This document shows, one piece after another, positions 8,295 through 15,915 of a DNA stretch of 15,915 nucleotides. The DNA is from JABDLF01 sp041609715 (GTDB lineage Bacteria > Pseudomonadota > Gammaproteobacteria > Steroidobacterales > JABDLF01): NCBI GenBank assembly GCA_041609715.1, contig JBFIQI010000047.1, forward strand, positions 1 through 15,915, given 5' to 3'. Position 1 is the first letter of the stretch. Each line of letters opens with the position of its first letter. The notes beneath the pieces were generated by a model. The model saw nothing but the letters and a program-made list of their open reading frames with translations. It made no database searches and had not been told where the DNA came from. Position numbers and translations under genes: made by a program.

Positions 8295-9026
8295 ATGGCC
8301 ATCAAGACTTTCCCGCTCCTGGTGGAGCGGTCCGAGATGATTACGCCCAGCGTGTTGGAGCTGGCCTTTCGCCGTGCCGACGGTGAGGACCTGGTGTTCG
8401 CGGCGGGCCAGTTTCTGAATATCCATTTCGATGCGGACGGCAAGGCCATTCACCGCAGTTACAGCATCGCCAGCGCGCCGCGGGCAGGGGATACCCTGGA
8501 TATCGCCGTGGCGCCGGTGGCGGGCGGGCGCGCCACCGCCTACCTGTTCAACCTCAAACCGGGTGACGAGGTGCAGGCCAGCGGGCCCTTCGGCCGTTTC
8601 GTATTGCGCGACGACCCGCCCTGTCGTTACGTGCTGGTGGGGACCGGTACCGGCATCACGCCTTACCGCGCCATGCTGCCCGGTCTCGCGGACAGATTAG
8701 TTAACGGAGAGTTTTCGGTCGAGCTGCTCATGGGTGTGCAATACCGCAAGGACAAGCTCTACCACGACGATTTCGCGGCTTTTGACGCCCAACATGACAA
8801 GTTTCGCTATCGCGCCTGCCTGAGCCGGGAGGATGACTGTGAAGCCGGTGAAGTACACGGGTACGTGCAGCACCAGTTCGGTGAACTGGATCTCGATCCG
8901 GATCGCGATGTGATCTACCTGTGCGGCAATCCCGACATGATCGACAATGCGGTGGACATCCTGAAAGAAAAAGGCTTTGAGCTGAAGCAGTTGCGCCGCG
9001 AGAAATACCTGCCGGCGCGCAGTTAA
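8295..9026 (+). CDS. fpr: Ferredoxin--NADP(+) reductase-like flavoprotein
   Basis: A 243-residue cytosolic FAD- and NAD(P)H-binding oxidoreductase. The FAD domain (about 1-105) carries R54-S-Y-S57, the usual flavin-binding signature. The pyridine-nucleotide domain (about 110-243) has GTGTGITPYRAM (116-127) and LCGNPDMID near the C-terminus. There is no 2Fe-2S cysteine set, so it is a two-domain reductase of the bacterial Fpr type. It would exchange electrons between NADPH and ferredoxin or flavodoxin, often for Fe-S repair and oxidative stress. The ATG at 8295 is preferred over an upstream GTG that lies inside the preceding terminator. Its stop codon shares TTAA with the nhaA stop on the other strand. 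The exact electron partner cannot be told from sequence. Confidence 0.85.
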   Translation: MAIKTFPLLVERSEMITPSVLELAFRRADGEDLVFAAGQFLNIHFDADGKAIHRSYSIASAPRAGDTLDIAVAPVAGGRATAYLFNLKPGDEVQASGPFGRFVLRDDPPCRYVLVGTGTGITPYRAMLPGLADRLVNGEFSVELLMGVQYRKDKLYHDDFAAFDAQHDKFRYRACLSREDDCEAGEVHGYVQHQFGELDLDPDRDVIYLCGNPDMIDNAVDILKEKGFELKQLRREKYLPARS

Positions 9027-10240
9027 CCGGAACGCTGTTTCGGCAGACTGACCGCCAGCAAGCCGAGGGCAACCAGCGCGGACAAGGCCGAACCGACCAG
9101 GATCCCCAGCCGATCGGCTACGTTGTTATCCAGCCCACTGTGCTCGAAAGCCAGGCTGGATATGAACAGGCTCATGGTGAATCCGAGTCCGGCCAGCCAG
9201 CCTACCGCCAGGATCTGACCCCAGTTGGTGCCCCGCGGCAGTTTCGCCAGGCCAGTGAGCACCACCAGCGCGACAAACACCATGATGCCCAGGGGCTTGC
9301 CGATGAACAGCCCGGCAATGACGCCAAGACTCACCGGGTGAGTGAGATCGCTCAGGGCCATGCCCGTGACATCCAGTCCGGCATTGGCAAAGGCGAACAA
9401 GGGCAGGATGGCGTAGGCCACTGCCGGATGCAGGTCATGCTCCAGCGAACGCAGCGGACCGTCGGCTCCGCTGGGGGACTTCATGGGGATCAGCAGGGCC
9501 ATCATTACGCCGGCCAGCGTGGCGTGTACGCCGGACTTCAGGACCGCGACCCACATGACGATACCCAGCAGAATATACGGTGTGGTGTCCATAACGCCCT
9601 TGCGATTCAGTGCCAGGGCGGCCAGCCAGGCCGCGCCTGCTGCCAAGAGCGCCGACGTTGACAGGTCGCCGGAATAAAAAATCGCGATGATGATGATGGC
9701 GCCCAGGTCGTCAAAAATTGCCAGGGTCAGCAGGAATATCTTGAGGGCCGCCGGGACGCGCTTGCCAAAGATCATCAGCAGACCCAGGGCAAAGGCAATG
9801 TCGGTGGCGACCGGGATACCCCAGCCATCCAGGCGGCCTTCGGGCTGCTGATTGATGCCGATGTATATCATTGCCGGCACCAGCATGCCGCCGATGGCCG
9901 CCGCACCCGGTAATACCAGCTGCGAGGGCTGGGATAATTCGCCAGCCAGAACCTCGCGTTTGATCTCCAGACCCACCAGGAAGAAAAACACCGCCATCAG
10001 GCCATCGTTGATCCACAGCAACAGCGGCTTGGCAATAATCAGGCCGCCGACCTGGATCGCTACCGGCGTGCTGAAAAACGTTTGATAAAGTTCGGACAAC
10101 GGTGAGTTGGCCGCCGCCAGCGCCAGCACCGCTGCCACCAGCAGCAGGATGCCCGAGGCCGACTCCAGGCGCAGAAATTCATTGATGGAGGTAACGATCT
10201 TGTCACCCACATCTTCAGACAGGCTCTTTTCTTTTCTCAT
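9023..10240 (-). CDS. nhaA: Na+/H+ antiporter NhaA
   Basis: Inner-membrane electrogenic exchanger that expels Na+ (or Li+) in return for protons, controlling internal pH and sodium. It has 405 residues with about 12 hydrophobic segments. The key residues align with the E. coli protein: D147 in ATDIAFALG (E. coli D133), the ion-binding pair D177-D178 in IFDDLGAI (D163-D164), and K315 in FIGKPLG (K300). The ATG is preceded by GAGGT, which overlaps the ettA stop (TGAGGT), and only 8 bp separate the genes, so nhaA is very probably co-transcribed with ettA. It converges on the reductase gene, the two stops sharing TTAA. Presence fits a saline or alkaline habitat but is not proof. Confidence 0.95.
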   Translation of the reverse strand: MRKEKSLSEDVGDKIVTSINEFLRLESASGILLLVAAVLALAAANSPLSELYQTFFSTPVAIQVGGLIIAKPLLLWINDGLMAVFFFLVGLEIKREVLAGELSQPSQLVLPGAAAIGGMLVPAMIYIGINQQPEGRLDGWGIPVATDIAFALGLLMIFGKRVPAALKIFLLTLAIFDDLGAIIIIAIFYSGDLSTSALLAAGAAWLAALALNRKGVMDTTPYILLGIVMWVAVLKSGVHATLAGVMMALLIPMKSPSGADGPLRSLEHDLHPAVAYAILPLFAFANAGLDVTGMALSDLTHPVSLGVIAGLFIGKPLGIMVFVALVVLTGLAKLPRGTNWGQILAVGWLAGLGFTMSLFISSLAFEHSGLDNNVADRLGILVGSALSALVALGLLAVSLPKQRSG

Positions 10241-10248
10241 GCGATACC

Positions 10249-11916
10249 TCAGGCGTCGATGCGCCGGTACTTGATGCGGTGCGGCTGGTCGGCTTCTTCG
10301 CCCAGCCGGCGCCTGCGGTCCTTTTCATAATCGGCGTAGTTGCCTTCGAACCAGGTGGTCTTGCTGTCGCCTTCGAAAGCCAGGATGTGGGTGGCGACCC
10401 GGTCCAGGAACCAGCGGTCATGGGAGATAATGACCGCGCAACCGGGAAAGTCCAGCAAGGCCTCTTCCAGGGCGCGCAGGGTCTCCACGTCCAGGTCGTT
10501 GGTGGGCTCGTCCAGCAGCAGCACGTTGCCGCCGGCCTTGATGAGCTTGGCCAGGTGTACGCGATTGCGTTCGCCCCCGGAAAGATCGCCGATACGTTTC
10601 TGCTGATCAGGCCCGCGAAAATTGAAACGCCCCACGTAAGCCCGTGATGGCGTTTCGTATTTAGCCACCTGGATGATGTCCTGTCCGTCCGAGATTTCTT
10701 CCCACACTGTTTTATCCGCATCCAATGCGTCGCGGGACTGATCGACGTAAGCGACCTGTACGGACTCGCCAATACGGAATTCGCCATCGTCCGGCTGTTC
10801 TTCGCCGGTGATCATGCGAAACAAGGTGGTTTTGCCGGCACCGTTGGGGCCGATCACGCCGACGATACCGCCCTTTGGCAGGTTGAAATTCAGGTCCTGC
10901 ATCAGCAGCCGGTCACCGAATGCCTTTTGGACATGCCGGGCCTCGATGACCAGGTCGCCGAGACGCGGTCCCGGCGGAATGTAAAGTTGCTTGGTCTCAT
11001 TGCGCTGCTGAACTTCCCTGGCAGCCAGTTCCTCAAACCGCGCCAGCCGTGCTTTGCTCTTGGCATGGCGACCGCGGGCCGACGCGCGCACCCATTCCAG
11101 TTCTGCCTGCATGGCTTTGCGGCGCGCATCTTCCTGGCGCTCCTCCGTCTCCAGGCGCTTTTCCTTTTGCTCCAGCCACGACGAGTAGTTCCCTTCCCAG
11201 GGGATGCCGTAACCACGATCCAGTTCCAGGATCCAGCCGGCCACGTTATCGAGAAAGTAGCGATCATGGGTCACGGCGATGACCGTGCCCGGGAATTCCG
11301 CAAGAAAGCGCTCCAGCCAGGCTACCGACTCGGCGTCCAGGTGATTGGTGGGTTCGTCCAGCAGCAGCATGTCCGGTCGCGACAAAAGCAGCTTGCACAA
11401 GGCCACCCGGCGACGCTCGCCACCGGAAAGCCTGGAGACGTCGGCATCCCATGGTGGCAGGCGCAGGGCTTCTGCCGCCACTTCCAGGGTACGCTCGAGG
11501 TTGTGCCCCTCGGCAGCCTGCACGACGTTTTCCAACTGGGCCTGTTCCTTGGCCAGGGCGTCGAAATCGGCATCGGGTTCGGCGTAGGCGGCGTACACCT
11601 CATCGAGGCGCCGCAAGGCTGCTTGCACGTTGCCGAGCGCTTCTTCCACGTTGGCACGCACATCCTTGGCAGGATCAAGCTGGGGTTCCTGGGGCAGATA
11701 GCCGATGCTGATGCCCGGCTGCGGGCGCGCTTCACCCTCGATTTCGTTGTCCAGGCCCGCCATGATGCGCAGCAGGGTGGACTTGCCGGCACCATTGAGA
11801 CCCAGCACACCGATCTTGGCGCCCGGGAAAAAACTCAGGGAGATGTCGTGCAGGATGACGCGCTTGGGAGGCACCACCTTGCCGACCCGGTTCATTGTAT
11901 AAATATATTGCGCCAT
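10249..11916 (-). CDS. ettA: Energy-dependent translational throttle protein EttA (ABC-F ATPase)
   Basis: Soluble ABC-F protein that binds the ribosomal E site and gates the first elongation steps according to the ATP/ADP ratio. Starting at the ATG at 11916 it has 555 residues, the same length as E. coli EttA; the frame extends 24 codons upstream but that extension has no family resemblance. Two ABC domains are intact: Walker A GLNGAGKST (39-47) and GPNGAGKTT (356-364), signatures LSGGE at 163-167 and 445-449, and Walker B LLLDEPTN at about 184-191 and 466-473. Between the cassettes lies the basic coiled linker (about 240-305), and the short arm region is at about 95-140. A GGAG stretch lies upstream of the start. 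It precedes nhaA in an operon and diverges from the deacetylase-family gene. Confidence 0.95.
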   Translation of the reverse strand: MAQYIYTMNRVGKVVPPKRVILHDISLSFFPGAKIGVLGLNGAGKSTLLRIMAGLDNEIEGEARPQPGISIGYLPQEPQLDPAKDVRANVEEALGNVQAALRRLDEVYAAYAEPDADFDALAKEQAQLENVVQAAEGHNLERTLEVAAEALRLPPWDADVSRLSGGERRRVALCKLLLSRPDMLLLDEPTNHLDAESVAWLERFLAEFPGTVIAVTHDRYFLDNVAGWILELDRGYGIPWEGNYSSWLEQKEKRLETEERQEDARRKAMQAELEWVRASARGRHAKSKARLARFEELAAREVQQRNETKQLYIPPGPRLGDLVIEARHVQKAFGDRLLMQDLNFNLPKGGIVGVIGPNGAGKTTLFRMITGEEQPDDGEFRIGESVQVAYVDQSRDALDADKTVWEEISDGQDIIQVAKYETPSRAYVGRFNFRGPDQQKRIGDLSGGERNRVHLAKLIKAGGNVLLLDEPTNDLDVETLRALEEALLDFPGCAVIISHDRWFLDRVATHILAFEGDSKTTWFEGNYADYEKDRRRRLGEEADQPHRIKYRRIDA

Positions 11917-11992
11917 GCTTGCTCGCCGCTCCTCAAAAAGGCGCATATGATAATGGCAATTGCAGCCTCCTGCCTGCACGAGTGGCATTTAC
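11917..11992. promoter_or_regulatory. Divergent intergenic region between ettA and the deacetylase-family gene
   Basis: This 76-bp gap must hold the ettA promoter on the minus strand and the deacetylase-gene promoter on the plus strand. It contains an AT-rich patch CATATGATAATGGCAATTG (11944-11962), the likely site of the -10 elements. No hexamer pair with good spacing stood out on either strand. On the minus strand TGAGGAG is present upstream of the ettA start, at rather long spacing. Confidence 0.3.
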
Positions 11993-12943
11993 TTGAAGAA
12001 TTCCTCCGACAAGCTGTGTCTGTTTCATGGGCCCGCCATTGCGGCCTATGGCTTCGGTGACAACCACCCCTTCGGTAATGATCGGCACGAGGTGTTTATG
12101 GCAGCCCTCGAAGAGCAGTGTGTCCTGCAGGAGTTGCACAGTCACCCGCCGTCGCTGGCCACCCGCGAACAGCTGGAGTTGTTTCACACACCGGCTTACA
12201 TCGACGAGGTGGAATGGCGCTCCCAGGAAGGCACCGGTTATCTCGATTACGGCGACACGCCGGCCACCCGCGGCATCTTCGAGGCCGCCGCCGCGGTGGT
12301 GGGCACATCGCTGGCCGCTGCCGACGCGCTGATGGCGGGTCGGTGCAGGCGCGCTTTCATTCCCATCGCCGGCCTGCATCATGGCGCACGGGATCGCGCC
12401 GCCGGCTTTTGCGTATTTAATGACATCGGGGTGGTGATCGAGCACCTGCACCGGCAACACGGACTCACCCGCATCGCTTACGTGGATATCGATGCTCACC
12501 ATGGTGATGGGGTTTACTACGCTTTTGAAACAGTGCCTTACCTGTATTTTCTGGATTTTCATGAAGACGGTCGCTACCTGTATCCCGGCACCGGTGCGGC
12601 CAGCGAGCGCGGCAAAGGAGCGGGCGAGCATCATATGCTCAACATACCGATGCCGCCGGGGGCGGACGACGCGGCATTCATGCGTGCCTGGGAAGCGGGC
12701 GAGGGTTTTCTCGCGGCAGCGCAACCTGAATTCATCATCCTGCAATGTGGCGCGGACAGCCTTGCCGGAGATCCCATCACACACCTGGCCTACACCGAGG
12801 CGGCCCATGCCCATGCCGCCGCGCGACTGGCGGCACTGGCGGATCGTCTCGGTCACGGACGACTGCTGGCCATGGGTGGTGGCGGTTATGATCGCCCCAA
12901 CCTGGCGCGTGCCTGGAGCGCCGTGGTGCAAGCTTTACTGTAA
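11993..12943 (+). CDS. Histone deacetylase superfamily protein (AcuC-like deacetylase)
   Basis: Zinc-dependent deacetylase of the arginase/deacetylase fold. In bacteria such enzymes remove acetyl groups from proteins (AcuC on acetyl-CoA synthetase) or from acetylated polyamines. All catalytic motifs are present, numbered from the most upstream in-frame start at 11960: paired histidines H140-H141 in GLHHGAR, metal ligands D178-A-H180 in DIDAHHGDG, D266 in CGADSLAGD, and the catalytic tyrosine in GGGGY310. FHEDGRYLYPGTG resembles AcuC more than polyamine deacetylases. There is no ATG or GTG before the conserved domain. I favour TTG at 11993 (GAGTGG 7 nt upstream, 316 residues) over TTG at 11960; a stop codon at 11951-11953 closes the frame just above. 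It diverges from ettA. The substrate cannot be assigned. Confidence 0.87.
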   Translation: MKNSSDKLCLFHGPAIAAYGFGDNHPFGNDRHEVFMAALEEQCVLQELHSHPPSLATREQLELFHTPAYIDEVEWRSQEGTGYLDYGDTPATRGIFEAAAAVVGTSLAAADALMAGRCRRAFIPIAGLHHGARDRAAGFCVFNDIGVVIEHLHRQHGLTRIAYVDIDAHHGDGVYYAFETVPYLYFLDFHEDGRYLYPGTGAASERGKGAGEHHMLNIPMPPGADDAAFMRAWEAGEGFLAAAQPEFIILQCGADSLAGDPITHLAYTEAAHAHAAARLAALADRLGHGRLLAMGGGGYDRPNLARAWSAVVQALL

Positions 12944-12963
12944 GTAAACGGCCCGGTATCCGG

Positions 12964-12992
12964 CTGTCGCTGGCCGCCCGGTGCGGTACAAT
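12964..12992 (+). promoter_or_regulatory. Candidate sigma-70 promoter of glyA
   Basis: TACAAT at 12987-12992 is a strong -10 match, and TG lies a few bases upstream of it. A weak -35 (CTGTCG at 12964-12969) is 17 bp away. Transcription would start near 13000, giving a leader of about 85 nt. No PurR- or MetR-type operator was recognised. Confidence 0.45.
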
Positions 12993-13006
12993 GCCGCTCT
13001 TTTCTT

Positions 13007-13057
13007 CCCGGCAACACGGCCCTGTCGCGCTCGGTAGCAGGGCTGCCAGATGCCGGG
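13007..13057 (+). ncRNA. Nested stem-loop in the glyA 5' leader
   Basis: Two nested perfect stems fall between the predicted promoter and the ribosome-binding site. The outer pair is CCCGGCA (13007-13013) with TGCCGGG (13051-13057). The inner pair is GCCCTG (13019-13024) with CAGGGC (13038-13043) around a 13-nt loop. No T-tract follows, so it is not a simple terminator. It ends 15 nt before AGGAG and could affect leader stability or translation. It does not resemble the glycine riboswitch core that I know. A cis-regulatory role is inference. Confidence 0.4.
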
Positions 13058-13083
13058 CCCGGGTTCCCACAAGGAGACAGCCG

Positions 13084-14346
<1,263 letters not shown>

Positions 14347-14364
14347 TTACGGTAATTATGTCCC

Positions 14365-14901
14365 ATGCATTGTCCCTTCTGTGCCCATGTTGAGACCAAG
14401 GTCATCGACTCACGACTGGCCGGTGAGGGGCGCCAGATACGCCGGCGCCGGGAATGTCTGAAATGCGAGGAACGCTTTACGACTTTTGAAACCGCCGAGC
14501 TGGTCATGCCACACCTCGTAAAACAGGACGGCACCCGGGAACCCTTCGACGAAGCCAAGCTCAGGCGCGGCATTGTCCGCTCGCTGGAGAAACGCCCGGT
14601 CAGTACCGAAGACATCGAAGCCGCCATCATGCGCATCACCCACAGACTGTCCATGGTCGGAGAGCGCGAGTTGCCGTCGCGGCAGCTGGGGGAATGGGTA
14701 ATGGAAGAACTGCGCGATCTGGATGAGATCGCCTACGTGCGTTTCGCATCCGTTTACCGGCGATTCCAGGATGTCGAGGCGTTCCGGCACGAGATCGAGC
14801 GTCTGAAAGAGCCATTGAGCGCCGAAGTCAGGCGTCGCCAGATGTCACTGTTGAGCGATGCGGGGGACAGCACCTCCAAGAGCGGCCGCAAGCGGCGCTG
14901 A
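14365..14901 (+). CDS. nrdR: Transcriptional repressor NrdR
   Basis: Nucleotide-sensing repressor of ribonucleotide reductase genes. The N-terminal zinc ribbon (C3, C6, C31, C34) with the basic stretch RRRREC binds NrdR boxes. The ATP-cone domain (about 49-139) senses ATP/dATP. At 178 residues it is longer than the usual 150-160 because of a polar, basic C-terminal tail ending SGRKRR. The ATG at 14365 gives the canonical MHCPFC start. No strong ribosome-binding site is visible, so translation may depend on coupling to glyA, whose stop is 18 bp upstream. ribD begins 11 bp after its stop. Confidence 0.96.
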   Translation: MHCPFCAHVETKVIDSRLAGEGRQIRRRRECLKCEERFTTFETAELVMPHLVKQDGTREPFDEAKLRRGIVRSLEKRPVSTEDIEAAIMRITHRLSMVGERELPSRQLGEWVMEELRDLDEIAYVRFASVYRRFQDVEAFRHEIERLKEPLSAEVRRRQMSLLSDAGDSTSKSGRKRR

Positions 14902-14912
14902 GCGTGGCACTC

Positions 14913-15915
14913 ATGTTTACCGAAACCGATCGCGCCATGATGGCCGAAGCCCTGGATCTTGCGCAGCGGGGTCTTTACACAACGCAGCCCAATCCGCGGG
15001 TCGGTTGCGTAGTGGCGCAGGGGCCCGTTGTTGTGGGGCGCGGCTATCATCAGTTTGCCGGCGGTCCCCACGCGGAGGTCAATGCCCTCGCCGAGGCCGG
15101 CTCGCAGGCACAGGGCGCCACTGCCTATGTCACCCTGGAGCCCTGTTGCCACAGCGGCCGCACCGGGCCCTGCACCGAGGCCCTGATCGCCGCACAAACA
15201 GCCCGGGTTGTTTATGCCCATGACGATCCCAATCCGCTGGTGGCGGGCCGCGGTCGCAGGCGTCTGATGGAGGCGGGCATGGTTGTGGAGCATGGCCTGA
15301 TGGCCGAGGCTGCGCGGGAACTGAATCCGGGTTATCTCGCGCGGGTCGAGCGTGGCAGGCCCTTTGTGCGCAGCAAACTGGGCGTCAGTCTTGACGGGCG
15401 CACCGCACTGGCCAGCGGGGAGTCCAAATGGATAACGGGACCCGCGGCGCGCGACGAGGTGCAGCGATGGCGCGCGCGCAGTTCGGCAATTCTCTCGGGC
15501 ATTGGTACGGTGCTTGCGGATGATCCGCGCCTGGATGTGCGCCTCGAACTACCCGGAATCGAAATCCACCAGCCGGCACGGGTGATTCTGGACAGCCGGC
15601 TGCGCATGCCCGAAAAGGCTCGCTTGTTCGAAGCCGGCGGGACCGTGCATGTGGTAACGACCGATGCGGAGCGGGCCGGGCCCGAAGGCGCCCGGGTGCA
15701 TCGCCTGGCAGCGGGTCACGGCGGCGTTGACCTCGAAAAGCTGATGAGCTTGCTGGGGGAACTGGAATTCAACGAAATCCTGGTGGAAGCCGGAGCCATC
15801 TTGAACGGCCGGTTACTCAGGGCCGGCCTCGTAGACGAATTGCTGGTCTTCATGGCGCCCGTGATCATGGGCGAGGGAGCGCGTGGGCTCGCCGATATCG
15901 GGATCCTGGGCAACA
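14913..15915 (+). CDS. ribD: Bifunctional riboflavin biosynthesis protein RibD, 3'-truncated by window end
   Basis: Two-domain enzyme that deaminates the GTP-derived pyrimidine and then reduces its ribosyl side chain with NADPH, the second and third steps of riboflavin synthesis. 334 complete codons are visible; the family has about 360-380, so only the extreme C-terminus is missing. The deaminase domain (1-145) has the zinc site H53-A-E55 and C78/C87 in PCCHSGRTGPC; the last part is more often TPPC, but the ligands are kept. The reductase domain begins at about residue 148 (PFVRSKLGVSLDGRTA) and includes GIGTVLADDPRL. An alternative in-frame GTG at 14904 would add three residues. It follows nrdR by 11 bp, the usual gammaproteobacterial order, and would normally be followed by ribE. 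Confidence 0.95.
   Translation, partial: MFTETDRAMMAEALDLAQRGLYTTQPNPRVGCVVAQGPVVVGRGYHQFAGGPHAEVNALAEAGSQAQGATAYVTLEPCCHSGRTGPCTEALIAAQTARVVYAHDDPNPLVAGRGRRRLMEAGMVVEHGLMAEAARELNPGYLARVERGRPFVRSKLGVSLDGRTALASGESKWITGPAARDEVQRWRARSSAILSGIGTVLADDPRLDVRLELPGIEIHQPARVILDSRLRMPEKARLFEAGGTVHVVTTDAERAGPEGARVHRLAAGHGGVDLEKLMSLLGELEFNEILVEAGAILNGRLLRAGLVDELLVFMAPVIMGEGARGLADIGILGN

Noticed and set aside
10927..12060. A 377-codon open frame antisense to ettA.
   Set aside because: It is a shadow frame caused by GC-rich codon bias; ettA on the other strand has full family motifs, and this translation resembles nothing.
11933..12931. A 332-codon open frame antisense to the deacetylase-family gene.
   Set aside because: The plus-strand frame carries a complete catalytic motif set, so this is a mirror frame.
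13058..13066. GC-rich stretch CCCGGGTTC after the glyA leader hairpin, considered as part of an attenuator.
   Set aside because: There is no run of T residues after the stem, so intrinsic termination is unlikely.

Overview
The window reads as a compact, fairly GC-rich chromosomal segment from a gammaproteobacterium. Supporting signs are the glyA-nrdR-ribD order, a 555-residue EttA, an NhaA-type antiporter, and the HutF/HutG branch of histidine degradation. A PEP-CTERM protein implies a cell-envelope exosortase system elsewhere in the genome, which is common in environmental and marine Gammaproteobacteria. I cannot name the genus from sequence alone. No tRNA, rRNA, CRISPR array, insertion sequence or phage gene was seen.

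Region 1 (1-7209) is a complete set of histidine-utilisation enzymes, split into three transcription blocks. hutU (5' end cut by the window edge) is on the plus strand. A zinc-ribbon/DUF4145-like protein of unknown function runs convergently against it. hutI-hutH form a translationally coupled minus-strand pair. hutF-hutG form a plus-strand pair that diverges from hutI across only 41 bp. Together the enzymes take histidine to urocanate (HutH), imidazolonepropionate (HutU), formiminoglutamate (HutI), formylglutamate (HutF), and finally glutamate plus formate (HutG). No HutC regulator or histidine permease lies in the window.

Region 2 (7210-8227) is a single-gene unit. A 286-bp regulatory region carries a textbook sigma-54 promoter, a perfect TGTGA-N6-TCACA CRP-type palindrome and GACATA repeats. 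It drives a secreted PEP-CTERM protein, which is closed by a strong intrinsic terminator.

Region 3 (8228-12943) holds a ferredoxin-NADP reductase-like flavoprotein. Convergent to it is an ettA-nhaA pair, in which a ribosome-bound energy-sensing ABC-F protein precedes a Na+/H+ antiporter. Diverging from ettA is an AcuC-like member of the histone deacetylase superfamily.

Region 4 (12944-15915) is housekeeping. glyA sits behind a promoter and a structured leader, followed by nrdR (ribonucleotide reductase repressor) and ribD (riboflavin biosynthesis, cut by the window end).

No gene set here is clearly a new system. The most unusual items are the regulatory region of the PEP-CTERM gene, the unexplained zinc-ribbon protein inside the hut locus, and the structured glyA leader.
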